64,000 nt of DNA, from NCBI GenBank assembly GCA_965234365.1, contig OZ248345.1, forward strand, positions 558,001 to 622,000, written 5' to 3'. Both the position numbers and the translations under genes were made by a program. This document shows positions 7,689-16,143 of the stretch, piece after piece. Position 1 is the stretch's first letter. Each line of letters starts with the position of its first letter. Source of the DNA: Planktophila grossartii (GTDB lineage Bacteria; Actinomycetota; Actinomycetes; Nanopelagicales; Nanopelagicaceae). The notes under the pieces were generated by a model that did no database searches, was not told the DNA's origin, and was given only the letters and a program-made list of their open reading frames with translations.

Positions 7689-8891
7689 ATGTCACAGACT
7701 TTGACCCCGTATCAGCATGGAATCAGAGCCCGTAATTCGCTCTGGGCAATCTTCTTCTTCATGGGAGTTGTCTCGATGGGGTGGGTGCCACGTATCCCTG
7801 AGATTAAAGAGGCAATTGGCCTTACTAACTCGCAGCTGGGGTTGGTCTTTATTGGCAGCACTATTGGTGCAGTGCTGGGTGCGCAGCTTGCTGGGCGTGC
7901 GATTCATACATTTGGAACAAAGAAAGTTGTTTCTGGCGCTGTACTTGTAATGCCCGTAGGTCTCATCGGTATGGGAAGCGCTACGACATTCACGCAATTA
8001 TTTCTTGCACTCTTTGTAATGGGCCTTGGTTATGCAAACCTAGACATCACTTCTAATACTGTCGCTGTAGAGGTTGAAAATCTCGTCGATCGTAAGTGGA
8101 TGGTCTCTTTCCATGGATGCTGGAGCCTTGGTGCATTTGCGACCACAGTCTTGGGCGGATCTATTTCTCATGCGGTAGCGCCGCGAGAGAATCTCATCGG
8201 TGTTGGAATTTTTGCCATTACTTTCTTTATTCCACTCTCGCGCTACATGTTGCCACCAGATCTTGATAATCATAAAGGTGACGATAAAGATTCATCAGCG
8301 AAGATTCCGCTCTTTGCAAAAGAGACTGCTCCGCTGTGGTGGATGGGCTTTGGAATGCTCGGTGGTTTGATTGCAGAAGGATCAGCCAGCGATTGGGGCG
8401 CACTACTTCTCAAAGACAGCATGGGAATTGGTAAGGGGCTTAACGCTGCAGCATTTGCGTCATTCTCACTTGCAATGATCGTTGCTCGCTTCTCGGGAGA
8501 CTGGGCGCTGACGAAGTTTGGGCCTGCAGCCGTAGTCCGTATCGGTGGTTTTGGTGGAGCGCTTATCTGGGGAAGTGCGATTGCAATTGCAGTTCCGCTT
8601 TCAGATTCGCATCCATTGCCTGCATTCATCATTATCAATATTGGCTTTGCAGCTGCTGGTTTAGGTATCGGACCGATGTTCCCTGCATTCATCTTGGCAG
8701 CTAGTCGCATTCCTGGAATTGCTCCTGGTGTTGCAATTGCGCGAGTGGGAGTAACAGGTATTGCTGGTTACTTTATTGGACCAACAATTACAGGATTTCT
8801 TGCAGATCTCTTCTCGCTACCAGTTGCGATGTTCTATCCGGTGGCTCTCTTAGGTATGGCTGGCTTCTTCTCTCGCGTAATAAAGGACTAA
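7689..8891 (+). CDS. Major facilitator superfamily transporter
   Basis: 400 residues with about twelve hydrophobic segments. MFS features include WVPRIPEIKEAIGLTNSQLG at the first loop and GRAIHTFGTKKVV in the loop between helices 2 and 3. It resembles the sugar/fucose-permease-like or drug-efflux branch (YbjJ-like), but I cannot name the substrate. The start follows a leaderless promoter at six-base spacing. The 3' end overlaps the convergent TSUP gene by 4 bp. Confidence 0.82.
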   Translation: MSQTLTPYQHGIRARNSLWAIFFFMGVVSMGWVPRIPEIKEAIGLTNSQLGLVFIGSTIGAVLGAQLAGRAIHTFGTKKVVSGAVLVMPVGLIGMGSATTFTQLFLALFVMGLGYANLDITSNTVAVEVENLVDRKWMVSFHGCWSLGAFATTVLGGSISHAVAPRENLIGVGIFAITFFIPLSRYMLPPDLDNHKGDDKDSSAKIPLFAKETAPLWWMGFGMLGGLIAEGSASDWGALLLKDSMGIGKGLNAAAFASFSLAMIVARFSGDWALTKFGPAAVVRIGGFGGALIWGSAIAIAVPLSDSHPLPAFIIINIGFAAAGLGIGPMFPAFILAASRIPGIAPGVAIARVGVTGIAGYFIGPTITGFLADLFSLPVAMFYPVALLGMAGFFSRVIKD

Positions 8892-9628
8892 AGCCAAGTC
8901 TTTGCAAGAGTAAAGAGCGATACTGCAAAGAGCAAGATTGCAAAGTATTTTCCTGGTTTGCGGGCTGCAGCTTTTCCTGAATAGTGCGAAGCAATCTGTG
9001 CAACAACAATTGCGGCAGCTCCCATAAAGATTGGGATATGCCACTTCACATCTGCCCAGAGCGCGTGGTGACCTAAGAATGAAATTAACGAGTTGGTTGC
9101 GATGATTAGAAGTGAAGTTCCTGCAGCAATTGCTTGAGGTGTCCCGAAGAAGAGAACGAGAACGGGAATAGCCAAGAAGCCGCCGCCGATTCCGAAGAGG
9201 CCGGTCATCGAACCGATAGCGAGTGAAGTCAGGATGAGAACAGGAACAGGCATTCGCTTATGTGTATCAAGCTTAGGCGTGCGCAACATGGAAAGTCCTG
9301 CGATAAATAAGACAGTTGAGAATCCTGTGGTGATAAATGCATCGGGAATGTGAGATGCAATAGATGCGAAACCGATATTGGTGATGAGGCCAATACCTGA
9401 AATAACAAAGGCATCGCGATAGAGAATCTGCTTCATGCGAGCTTTCGGAACAAGCCCTGAGAGCGCTGCAAGAAATACAACGGCCAAAGCTGCAGTAGTT
9501 GCAAGCTTGGGTTCGAAGTCAAAGAGGTACATCAAGATTGGTACTGAGAGCATGGCACCGCCAGCTCCAACAAATCCGAGCACTGCTCCGATAAATGAGC
9601 CAGCTAAGAGCGCGCCGAGGATTTCCAT
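8888..9628 (-). CDS. TSUP family (TauE/SafE) membrane transporter
   Basis: 246 residues, about eight membrane segments in two related halves. Each half shows the family's glycine-rich entry: GFVGAGGAMLSVPILMYLF near the N-terminus and GLFGIGGGFLAIPVLVLFF in the second half. TSUP proteins move sulfur-containing anions (sulfite, sulfoacetate, thiosulfate) or other organic anions across the membrane. It is transcribed away from doxX's terminator, so it has its own promoter; the weak CATGAT-N6-ATG match is the best I see. Substrate unknown. Confidence 0.85.
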   Translation of the reverse strand: MEILGALLAGSFIGAVLGFVGAGGAMLSVPILMYLFDFEPKLATTAALAVVFLAALSGLVPKARMKQILYRDAFVISGIGLITNIGFASIASHIPDAFITTGFSTVLFIAGLSMLRTPKLDTHKRMPVPVLILTSLAIGSMTGLFGIGGGFLAIPVLVLFFGTPQAIAAGTSLLIIATNSLISFLGHHALWADVKWHIPIFMGAAAIVVAQIASHYSGKAAARKPGKYFAILLFAVSLFTLAKTWL

Positions 9629-9653
9629 GTGGTCATCATGTCAGCACAAAAGT

Positions 9654-9683
9654 AAAAGCCCCCCGATTTCTCGAGGGGCTTTT
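9654..9683 (-). terminator. Intrinsic terminator of doxX
   Basis: AAAAGCCCC (9654-9662) pairs with GGGGCTTTT (9675-9683). On the minus strand the stem is followed by TTTTACTTTTG. It lies just after the doxX stop at 9697 and before the TSUP start. Its symmetric A/T flanks could also act on the plus strand. Confidence 0.8.
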
Positions 9684-9696
9684 AGTGAACTTTGGA

Positions 9697-10119
9697 TTAT
9701 TTGTTGAAGAAGGAGATGCTTCCGACGTGTGCACCGAAATCTGTGACATGTCCGCTAGCAACGAGTGCGAAGATGATTAGTGATGCACCTGCGAGCGCGA
9801 GATCCTTATTGAATCCCATCATCGCTGTCTGGCGTGCTGTCGCATCTGTCTCTGTCCAGAAGTTCTGGAAGATAACTGCAGCGAGAATAAGAGTGATAGC
9901 CAAGAGAAGTGCACCAAGGTCAACCCAGAGACCGATAGCGATATAGACGCCACCGAGTAGGAAGAAGAGGCCTGAAGCCAAGACGCCGAGCTTTGCAGCT
10001 GGGAGCTTCTTGTACTTTGCGTAACCTGTCATCGCTTCAAGCTTTGCGAAGTGAGCGATACCTGATGTGATGAAGATGAAGGCGAAAAGGATTCGGCCTA
10101 CGAGTAGAACTGCGTTCAA
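9697..10119 (-). CDS. DoxX-family membrane protein
   Basis: 140 residues, four hydrophobic segments, with the DoxX signature GRILFAFIFITSGIAHF at the N-terminus. DoxX proteins are integral membrane proteins often linked to redox or thiol-stress systems; the biochemical role is not settled. The start codon is TTG at 10119, chosen because AGGAG sits six bases upstream. A perfect 18-bp palindrome 42 bp upstream of the start is a likely repressor operator, so the gene is probably induced by a small molecule or oxidant. Confidence 0.85.
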   Translation of the reverse strand: MNAVLLVGRILFAFIFITSGIAHFAKLEAMTGYAKYKKLPAAKLGVLASGLFFLLGGVYIAIGLWVDLGALLLAITLILAAVIFQNFWTETDATARQTAMMGFNKDLALAGASLIIFALVASGHVTDFGAHVGSISFFNK

Positions 10120-10160
10120 TTGATTCTCCTAAGGATTAGCGGGTACTTACAGGATAAGAG

Positions 10161-10178
10161 TAGTTGAAATTTCAACTA
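10161..10178. promoter_or_regulatory. Perfect 18-bp palindrome, probable MarR-type operator of doxX
   Basis: TAGTTGAAATTTCAACTA is its own reverse complement. It lies 42 bp upstream of the doxX TTG start and 154 bp upstream of DUF6504. The AGTTGAAA half-site resembles sites of MarR-family repressors, which frequently control doxX genes. No MarR gene lies in this window, so the regulator would act from elsewhere. Confidence 0.6.
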
Positions 10179-10282
10179 TCTTCTGCCACGCCACGCCGTT
10201 TACCCCCTGGCAGGGGGTCGATCCACGCTCAAATCCGCCCCTTCAGAGGGCCACTTGCCCTTGTCAGTCCTCTGGTCTATTT

Positions 10283-10300
10283 TTCGAACATCTGTTCGAA
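10283..10300. promoter_or_regulatory. LexA SOS box upstream of DUF6504-dnaE2-dinB
   Basis: TTCGAACATCTGTTCGAA is a perfect inverted repeat and contains TCGAAC-N4-GTTCGA, the actinobacterial/Gram-positive LexA consensus. It is 31 bp before the DUF6504 start. It predicts DNA-damage induction of the three-gene mutagenesis operon. Confidence 0.88.
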
Positions 10301-10331
10301 TATCAACAGGTACCTAGGGGAAGTAGTAAAG

Positions 10332-10619
10332 ATGTCAGCACAACCAGCCCAGGTAATACCAGCGCACGAAGTCGTATCCGATGGCGGCCTTACGCCGATC
10401 GAGTTCACCTTTAAGGGACGACGCTTTCGCATCCATGCAGTCTTATCGCGATGGTGCGAGGCCGGGGGATGGTGGAACCGCATTAGCGATGGCAAGTTCC
10501 GTCCCGACGATCAAGCGCGTGCTTTATGGACTGTCGAGGCAGCGCCTATCGGTGCGCTCACCACATTCCAACTCGAACGCGATGAGACAACGGGTCAATG
10601 GATTATTAGGGCCATCTAA
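10332..10619 (+). CDS. DUF6504-family small protein of the DnaE2 mutagenesis cassette
   Basis: 95 residues, starting MSAQPAQVIPAHEV. The conserved core is FTFKGRRFRIHAVLSRWCEAGGWWNRI, with a further LERDETTGQWIIRAI end. Actinobacteria carry this small protein next to dnaE2 and Y-family polymerase genes; its biochemical role is unknown. The start at 10332 is preferred over an upstream in-frame ATG at 10164 because GGGGAAG precedes it and because the upstream ATG would lie inside the operator and run through the SOS box. dnaE2 follows after 2 bp. Confidence 0.8.
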   Translation: MSAQPAQVIPAHEVVSDGGLTPIEFTFKGRRFRIHAVLSRWCEAGGWWNRISDGKFRPDDQARALWTVEAAPIGALTTFQLERDETTGQWIIRAI

Positions 10620-10621
10620 GA

Positions 10622-13600
10622 ATGAGCTTTATCCATCTGCGCACCGCAAGTGCCTACTCACTTAAATACGGAACAACGCAACCTCGCGATTTAGTTGCGC
10701 GCGCATCCGAACTTGAAATGCCGGCGCTCGCACTTACCGATCGCGATGGCTTAGCCGGTGCTATCCGTTTTACCAAGGCATGTGTATCGCATGGCATCGC
10801 ACCGATTATCGGAATCAATCTTCCGATTCGTATCGGCGATCTATCAGGCACTCTTCCGCGCGTTACTGTGCTTGCACATGGCGATGGTGGATGGCGCAGT
10901 TTGGTCCGTCTTTACACAGGGTTGCAGATGAATTCACTCGATCGCACTGCGGTCTTAACACCTGAACTTCTTGAAAAATTTAGCGAGTACACAACTAACC
11001 TGCATTTATTGCATGGCCCTGAATCACCGGTCTCACAGGCGCTGGCCACACATCGATTCGATGCAGCACTTGATATCTTCAATCAGACTCGTGATTTATT
11101 TGCTGACCATGCCATCGAATGTGTATCGCACTTAGTTGCCGGCAGCGGTCCACGCTCTACGGCACATGCTGCCCGTTCTCTCATCTTTGCTCGCGATAAC
11201 GATATCGATGCAGTAATTACCAATGCGGTGCGTATGCGCGATCGCGCCGATGGCCCTGTGGCCGATGTCCTTGATTGCGCCCGCCAATTAGTTCCGTTGC
11301 ATCCCCGCAACGTCGAACGCCGTAACTCTGAAGCTTTCTTAAAGAGTAGCGATGAAATGATTTCACTAGCTGCCGAAATTTCACGAGCAGCCGGTGAACG
11401 CACACCACGCGCGCTGCTTAAGACAACCAGGCAGTGGGCAGAACGCGCAGTGCTTTCACCTCATCGCGATATTGGATTAGGTGGCATTCACCTACCCGAA
11501 CCCCATGTTGTTGGCGCAGATTCACCTGCTGCAATGCGCGCCTTACTGCGCACTCGTTCTGAAGCTGGAATCAACTGGCGCTATAACGATGGCGCAACGA
11601 TCGCTAAAGCGCGTGCACGACTTGATGACGAACTCGCCATTGTTGCAACACTGGGATACGAGTCTTACTTCCTCACCGTTGCTGACATTACCGATATGGC
11701 GCGCGCTGCCGATATCCGCGTTGCAGCACGTGGCAGTGGTGCAGGTTCACTTATCTGTCACCTGCTCGGAATATCTGGCGTTGATCCGATGGAACATGGT
11801 TTATTGATGGAGCGCTTCTGCTCACCGCTTCGCCGCGCACTTCCAGATATCGATATCGATGTTGAATCCGCACGTCGCCTGGAAATCTACGAGATGGTCT
11901 TTAAGCGTTATGGCGCAACCGATTGGAGCAAGCCCGGGTTGGTCTCGCGTTGCGCCACCGTTGCAATGGTCGATACATACCGGGCGCGTAATGCGATTCG
12001 CGATGCAGGGGCGGCACTTGGCATGCCCGCAATGGAGATTGATCTCCTAGCAAAATCAATGCCACATATTCGCGCAGGCAATATCGATGCAGCGCTTAAC
12101 TCACTGCCTGAACTTAAGAACCTCAATACATCGGTGCCTCTTACTCGCGCCACCATCGCACTTGCTGCACGCCTCGATGGTCTGCCTCGCCACTTAGCGA
12201 TGCACCCATGCGCGATGGTCTTATCCGATGCAGCTTTCCTCGACCGCGCACCCGTGCAGATCAATGCAGGTGGTTTTCCCATGGTCGAATTCGATAAAGA
12301 TGATGTTGAAGATATTGGTTTACTCAAACTCGACATCTTGGGCGTGCGTATGCAATCTGCCATCGCGCATGCAGTGCATGAAATCAAACGAATTGAAGAG
12401 AAAGAGATTGATATCGATGCAGTTGCGCTCGATGATCTCGATACATATCAACTCATTCAATCAACGCGCACACTAGGTATCTTCCAAGTTGAAAGCCCCG
12501 GACAACGCGAACTCGTTGGAAAACTTGAGCCACGCACCTTCAATGATTTGATTATCGATATCTCACTCTTTAGACCAGGGCCGGTAAAGAGCGACATGAT
12601 TCGCCCATTCCTAGAAGCTCGTCACGGTTTCAACCCAGCACAGATCATTCATTCTGATTTGTTGCCCATCTTGTCTGAAACCGAAGGCGTTGTTGTCTTT
12701 CACGAACAAGTAATCTCGATTATCTCTGTCATGACAGGCATTTCATTAGCTGCTGCCGATGAAAAACGCAGAGCGCTGGGGGATAGGGCTGGCCAACAAG
12801 AGGTCTGCGATTGGTTCTTTCCTGCCGCAATCGAACGTGGCTATGAACTGAAAGTCATCACTGAGATCTGGGATGTTCTGCGCGCCTTTGCATCCTTCGG
12901 TTTCTGTAAAGCACATGCAGCTGCCTTTGCTCTGCCCACATATCAATCGGCATGGCTGAAGACTCATCACCCGGCAGCTTTTATCGCAGGTGTACTCACA
13001 CACGATCCCGGTATGTATCCCAAACGGTTGTTGCTCGATGAAGCGCGCCAGATGGGTGTGGGTATTGCGCCCCTTGATATCAATAAATCTTCTACCGATT
13101 ATCACGTCGAACGCACACTCGATGGCGATGCAATCCGCATTGCTTTCTCAACTGTTGCAGGAATATCGGATAAAGAAATTACCTCCATCATTGCCGGCCA
13201 GCCCTATATCGATCTTGCTGATTTTTATCGCAGATCCGGTGCATCAGCGCCAGTGATTGAAAACCTCATCATGACCGGTGCATTTGATTCAGTACACACC
13301 AACCAACGCGATTTACTTCTACATTTCAGCGATCTCCAGAAATCACCGGTTGCGCATCTTCCTGGTTCGCAACTTACCTTTGGCTTTGCAGCCCCTGCTC
13401 TCGAAAGCAGTGGTCTACAACCGCTGAATACTGCCGAAAAAGTGCGCAGCGAAGTCGAACGCTTAGGCATGGATGTCACTCAACACATGCTCTCTTTCTA
13501 CGCGCCTTTCCTTAATGCCATCGGCGCTGTGAAATCTTCTGACTTACTTTCGCACCGTTCCAAATCATCAGTGCTTGTCGCCGGAGTCAAGGTCGCGCTG

Positions 13601-13858
13601 CAAACTCCACCGGTGCGTTCAGGCCGCCGCGTTATCTTCTTAACTCTCGATGATGGTTATGGCTGCAGCGATTCAACATTCTTTCCTGATGCACAAGTCG
13701 ATCATGCATCAACGCTCTATTCGACATCGCTTCTTCTGGTGCGCGGTGAGACCCGTCGTACCGGTGCCCGTGGAATCTCCATCCGCGCAACAGCAGTGTG
13801 GGACTTGCGCCTTGCCTACGAAAAATGGCGTAACCAAGCAGATAGTGTGGCGATATGA
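10622..13858 (+). CDS. dnaE2: Error-prone DNA polymerase DnaE2
   Basis: 1078 residues of the C-family polymerase alpha fold. The catalytic carboxylates are present: PDIDIDVES (two aspartates) and GLLKLDILG (third). The N-terminal PHP domain is degraded: HLRTASAYS replaces the usual HxHSxxS and LTDRDG replaces LTDHD, so proofreading or metal binding there is probably lost. A C-terminal OB fold precedes the end. DnaE2 does SOS translesion synthesis. It is behind an SOS box, 2 bp after DUF6504, and overlaps dinB by ATGA. At 1078 residues it is shorter than the replicative DnaE (1177 residues) encoded further on in the window. Confidence 0.9.
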   Translation: MSFIHLRTASAYSLKYGTTQPRDLVARASELEMPALALTDRDGLAGAIRFTKACVSHGIAPIIGINLPIRIGDLSGTLPRVTVLAHGDGGWRSLVRLYTGLQMNSLDRTAVLTPELLEKFSEYTTNLHLLHGPESPVSQALATHRFDAALDIFNQTRDLFADHAIECVSHLVAGSGPRSTAHAARSLIFARDNDIDAVITNAVRMRDRADGPVADVLDCARQLVPLHPRNVERRNSEAFLKSSDEMISLAAEISRAAGERTPRALLKTTRQWAERAVLSPHRDIGLGGIHLPEPHVVGADSPAAMRALLRTRSEAGINWRYNDGATIAKARARLDDELAIVATLGYESYFLTVADITDMARAADIRVAARGSGAGSLICHLLGISGVDPMEHGLLMERFCSPLRRALPDIDIDVESARRLEIYEMVFKRYGATDWSKPGLVSRCATVAMVDTYRARNAIRDAGAALGMPAMEIDLLAKSMPHIRAGNIDAALNSLPELKNLNTSVPLTRATIALAARLDGLPRHLAMHPCAMVLSDAAFLDRAPVQINAGGFPMVEFDKDDVEDIGLLKLDILGVRMQSAIAHAVHEIKRIEEKEIDIDAVALDDLDTYQLIQSTRTLGIFQVESPGQRELVGKLEPRTFNDLIIDISLFRPGPVKSDMIRPFLEARHGFNPAQIIHSDLLPILSETEGVVVFHEQVISIISVMTGISLAAADEKRRALGDRAGQQEVCDWFFPAAIERGYELKVITEIWDVLRAFASFGFCKAHAAAFALPTYQSAWLKTHHPAAFIAGVLTHDPGMYPKRLLLDEARQMGVGIAPLDINKSSTDYHVERTLDGDAIRIAFSTVAGISDKEITSIIAGQPYIDLADFYRRSGASAPVIENLIMTGAFDSVHTNQRDLLLHFSDLQKSPVAHLPGSQLTFGFAAPALESSGLQPLNTAEKVRSEVERLGMDVTQHMLSFYAPFLNAIGAVKSSDLLSHRSKSSVLVAGVKVALQTPPVRSGRRVIFLTLDDGYGCSDSTFFPDAQVDHASTLYSTSLLLVRGETRRTGARGISIRATAVWDLRLAYEKWRNQADSVAI

Positions 13859-15048
13859 GCGCTGACGAAAAAGAAGAGTCAACGATCCTGCATGTCGATA
13901 TGGATGCCTTCTACGCATCGGTCGCCGAACTCGATAACCCGCAATATAAAGGTAAGGCACTTGTCGTGGGCGCTGGAGTTCGTGGCGTTGTCTTGTCAGC
14001 AAATTACGAGGCGCGCAAATTTGGAATCAGAGCTGCAATGCCAGTAGGACGCGCAAAGCGAATGGCGCCCCATGCAATCTTTATCGCACCTGAACACCAT
14101 AGATACTCTGAAATTTCCGAACGCGTGATGGCAATCTTTAATTCCTATACACCGCTGGTTGAACCCATCTCACTCGATGAAGCATTTCTTGATGTCACAG
14201 GTTCCCATAAGTTATTTGGCACAGGTCGCGAAATAGCCACAAAGATTCGCGAACAAGTCGAGAAAGAGGAAGGCATTACATGCTCCGTTGGAATCGCACC
14301 CTCTAAATTCATCGCAAAGCTGGCATCGCAACATTGCAAACCCAATGGCATGCTCGAAATCAAATCCGATCGCATCCTCGAATTTCTTCATCCTCTTCCT
14401 GTGCGCGCAATATGGGGAGTAGGGCCGAAGACTGCCGAATCCCTTGATCGCTTAGGACTCCACACCGTTGCTGATATCGCCAATACTCCGCGCTCCACGC
14501 TGATTCGCGCGCTCGGAGATGCAACAGGTGAATCTCTCTACGAACTTGCATGGGGTCGCGACTACCGCGATGTCGTTGTTAATGAACCTGAGAAAAGTAT
14601 CGGCAACGAAGAAACTTTCTCTCGCGATATCGATTCACCCGAAGAAATCTTGCGCGAATTCCTACGTATGACCGAAAAAGCCACTGCGCGACTTCGCGAT
14701 GCCAATCTCTTTGCAAAGACAATCACCATGAAGATGAAGTTTGCCGACTTCTCATCCATCACGCGATCTAAAACTCTGCCACTTGCTATCGATAGCACCC
14801 ACGAGACATATGAAGTAGTAAAGAAGTTGTACTTAGCCCTTCGCAACGATGGTGCCCGCATCCGATTAGTCGGTGTATCCCTCAGCAATCTTCAAGAAGA
14901 TGTCCCTGTGCAGCTCGAGCTCGGCGCCCGCGAACGTGGGTGGCGAGAGGCAGATAGCGCTATAGATAAGGCGACAGCCCGCTTTGGACGTGCCAGTGTG
15001 CGCCCAGGACGCCTGATTAAGCCTGAAAAAGAGAGTGATGAAGCGTAA
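13855..15048 (+). CDS. dinB: Y-family DNA polymerase IV
   Basis: 397 residues. Both catalytic motifs are intact: HVDMDAFYASVA and SLDEAFLDVTG, plus the YEARKFGIRAAMPV palm and the GVGPKTAE helix-hairpin-helix. This is an active DinB-type enzyme. It occupies the place where other actinobacteria have catalytically dead ImuB, and no ImuA'-type RecA paralogue is here. The C-terminal clamp-binding motif is weak (QLELG instead of QLxLF). It overlaps dnaE2 by 4 bp and shares its SOS promoter. Confidence 0.9.
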   Translation: MSADEKEESTILHVDMDAFYASVAELDNPQYKGKALVVGAGVRGVVLSANYEARKFGIRAAMPVGRAKRMAPHAIFIAPEHHRYSEISERVMAIFNSYTPLVEPISLDEAFLDVTGSHKLFGTGREIATKIREQVEKEEGITCSVGIAPSKFIAKLASQHCKPNGMLEIKSDRILEFLHPLPVRAIWGVGPKTAESLDRLGLHTVADIANTPRSTLIRALGDATGESLYELAWGRDYRDVVVNEPEKSIGNEETFSRDIDSPEEILREFLRMTEKATARLRDANLFAKTITMKMKFADFSSITRSKTLPLAIDSTHETYEVVKKLYLALRNDGARIRLVGVSLSNLQEDVPVQLELGARERGWREADSAIDKATARFGRASVRPGRLIKPEKESDEA

Positions 15049-15072
15049 GTAGCGCGTATTTACGAACTGTTC

Positions 15073-15078
15073 TATTCT
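15073..15078 (+). promoter_or_regulatory. -10 element (TATTCT), leaderless promoter of the DUF3040 gene
   Basis: TATTCT, six bases (GGCTAT), then ATG at 15085. No ribosome-binding site precedes the ATG, which agrees with leaderless translation. Confidence 0.5.
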
Positions 15079-15084
15079 GGCTAT

Positions 15085-15435
15085 ATGCCTTTATCCGATC
15101 GCGAACGTCGCCTTCTGGCCGAGATGGAAGCAGCTCTGGCCACAGATGACCCACGCCTTGAATCTCGCTTAGGTGGCTCAACACTTGCCCCAGCTCGTCC
15201 GCGGATCCTGCTCGGAAGTAGTCTCACACTCCTCGGTATCGCCATCATCTTCGGCGGCCTCATCTCTAAGACAACGCCTATTGGGGTACTCGGCTTCCTC
15301 GTAGCTCTCGTGGGCGTATTGGCCCTCATACGCTCAGTAGGCGCTATCGGTACCCGTACAGCGCGTCCTAAGGGCGCCCGTAAATCCTTTGGCGCTCGCC
15401 TTGAAGAGCGTTGGGATCGTCGTAACTTCCAGTAA
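15085..15435 (+). CDS. DUF3040-family membrane protein
   Basis: 116 residues. The N-terminus MPLSDRERRLLAEMEAALATDDP is the typical DUF3040 opening (an amphipathic, soluble helix). Two hydrophobic helices follow at about residues 38-80 and the tail is strongly basic. DUF3040 proteins are confined to Actinobacteria and usually sit between dinB and mraZ, as here. Function unknown. An intrinsic terminator follows 19 bp after the stop, so the gene is a single transcription unit. Confidence 0.85.
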   Translation: MPLSDRERRLLAEMEAALATDDPRLESRLGGSTLAPARPRILLGSSLTLLGIAIIFGGLISKTTPIGVLGFLVALVGVLALIRSVGAIGTRTARPKGARKSFGARLEERWDRRNFQ

Positions 15436-15454
15436 GTAAGCCTTCACACCCTCT

Positions 15455-15482
15455 AGCCCTGGCCATCGGTCGGGGCTTTTTT
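15455..15482 (+). terminator. Intrinsic terminator after the DUF3040 gene
   Basis: AGCCCTGGCC (15455-15464) and GGTCGGGGCT (15468-15477) form a 10-bp stem with two G-U pairs and a 3-nt loop, followed by a run of six T. It isolates the DUF3040 unit from the mraZ promoter region. Confidence 0.88.
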
Positions 15483-15507
15483 CATGCCTGAAAACTCCAG
15501 ATTCAGG

Positions 15508-15595
15508 TGGGGAGAGGTGGGGCGAGATAGGGAAAATAATGGCTGATAGTGGTGTAAAAAGGAGGAAAGTGGTGTAAAGTGGGGAATTGAGCGGG
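15508..15595 (+). promoter_or_regulatory. MraZ-binding repeats (mraZ/dcw promoter region), two clusters with 10-nt period
   Basis: Cluster 1 has TGGGG at 15508, TGGGG at 15518 and TAGGG at 15528. Cluster 2 has TGGTG at 15550, a weaker AGGAG at 15560, TGGTG at 15570, TGGGG at 15580 and a weak AGCGG at 15590. MraZ is known to bind direct TGGGN-type repeats of one helical turn in front of its own gene. The 202-bp gap between DUF3040 and mraZ holds these repeats, the terminator and, at 15587-15609, a small TTGAGCG/CGCTCAA inverted repeat. Confidence 0.75.
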
Positions 15596-15636
15596 GAATT
15601 CACGCTCAAACCAACTTGGGGAAGGTGGTGAAGACA

Positions 15637-16068
15637 ATGTTTCTAGGCACACACGAACCACGCCTTGATGAAAAAGGCCGTCTCATCCTTCCTGCCAAAT
15701 TCCGTGAAGATCTCTCATCAGGTCTCGTTATCACCAAGGGACAAGAGCGATGCCTCTATGTCTTCCCAGCAGCTGAATTTGCAACGATTACTGAAACGTT
15801 GCGCCAAGCACCTGTCACTGCAAAGAGCGCTCGCGATTACCAGCGCGTGATGTTTGCAGGCGCCCACGATGAAATTCCTGACCGCCAAGGTCGCGTCACC
15901 ATCCCACAAGGTCTTCGCACATATGCGGGCCTAGAAAAAGAGTGCGTTGTTATCGGCGCAAATACTCGCGTTGAAATCTGGGATAGCGCTGCATGGAACG
16001 AATACCTCGCCGATCGCGAAAAGAGTTTTGCTGATGTCTCCGAAGAAGTTTTTCCGGGACTTTTTTAG
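15637..16068 (+). CDS. mraZ: Transcriptional regulator MraZ
   Basis: 143 residues with the two SpoVT/AbrB-like halves typical of MraZ: LDEKGRLILPAKFRE near the N-terminus and PDRQGRVTIPQGLR in the middle. It is a ring-forming DNA-binding repressor of the division and cell wall cluster. The ATG at 15637 (MFLGTHEPRLDEKGR) is the canonical start and length for actinobacterial MraZ; an upstream TTG at 15616 would add seven non-conserved residues. It is first in the dcw cluster and autoregulation through the upstream repeats is expected. Confidence 0.93.
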   Translation: MFLGTHEPRLDEKGRLILPAKFREDLSSGLVITKGQERCLYVFPAAEFATITETLRQAPVTAKSARDYQRVMFAGAHDEIPDRQGRVTIPQGLRTYAGLEKECVVIGANTRVEIWDSAAWNEYLADREKSFADVSEEVFPGLF

Positions 16069-16143
16069 AACATCAGCAAAAAACATTTAAAACTAAATAG
16101 CACTACAGCAGGAAAAAGTAAGACCGCAGAACACAACTACATA

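Noticed and set aside
10164..10331. In-frame upstream extension of the DUF6504 gene from an ATG at 10164
   Set aside because: It would start inside the 18-bp palindrome and translate through the LexA box; the ATG at 10332 has a ribosome-binding site and matches the conserved start.
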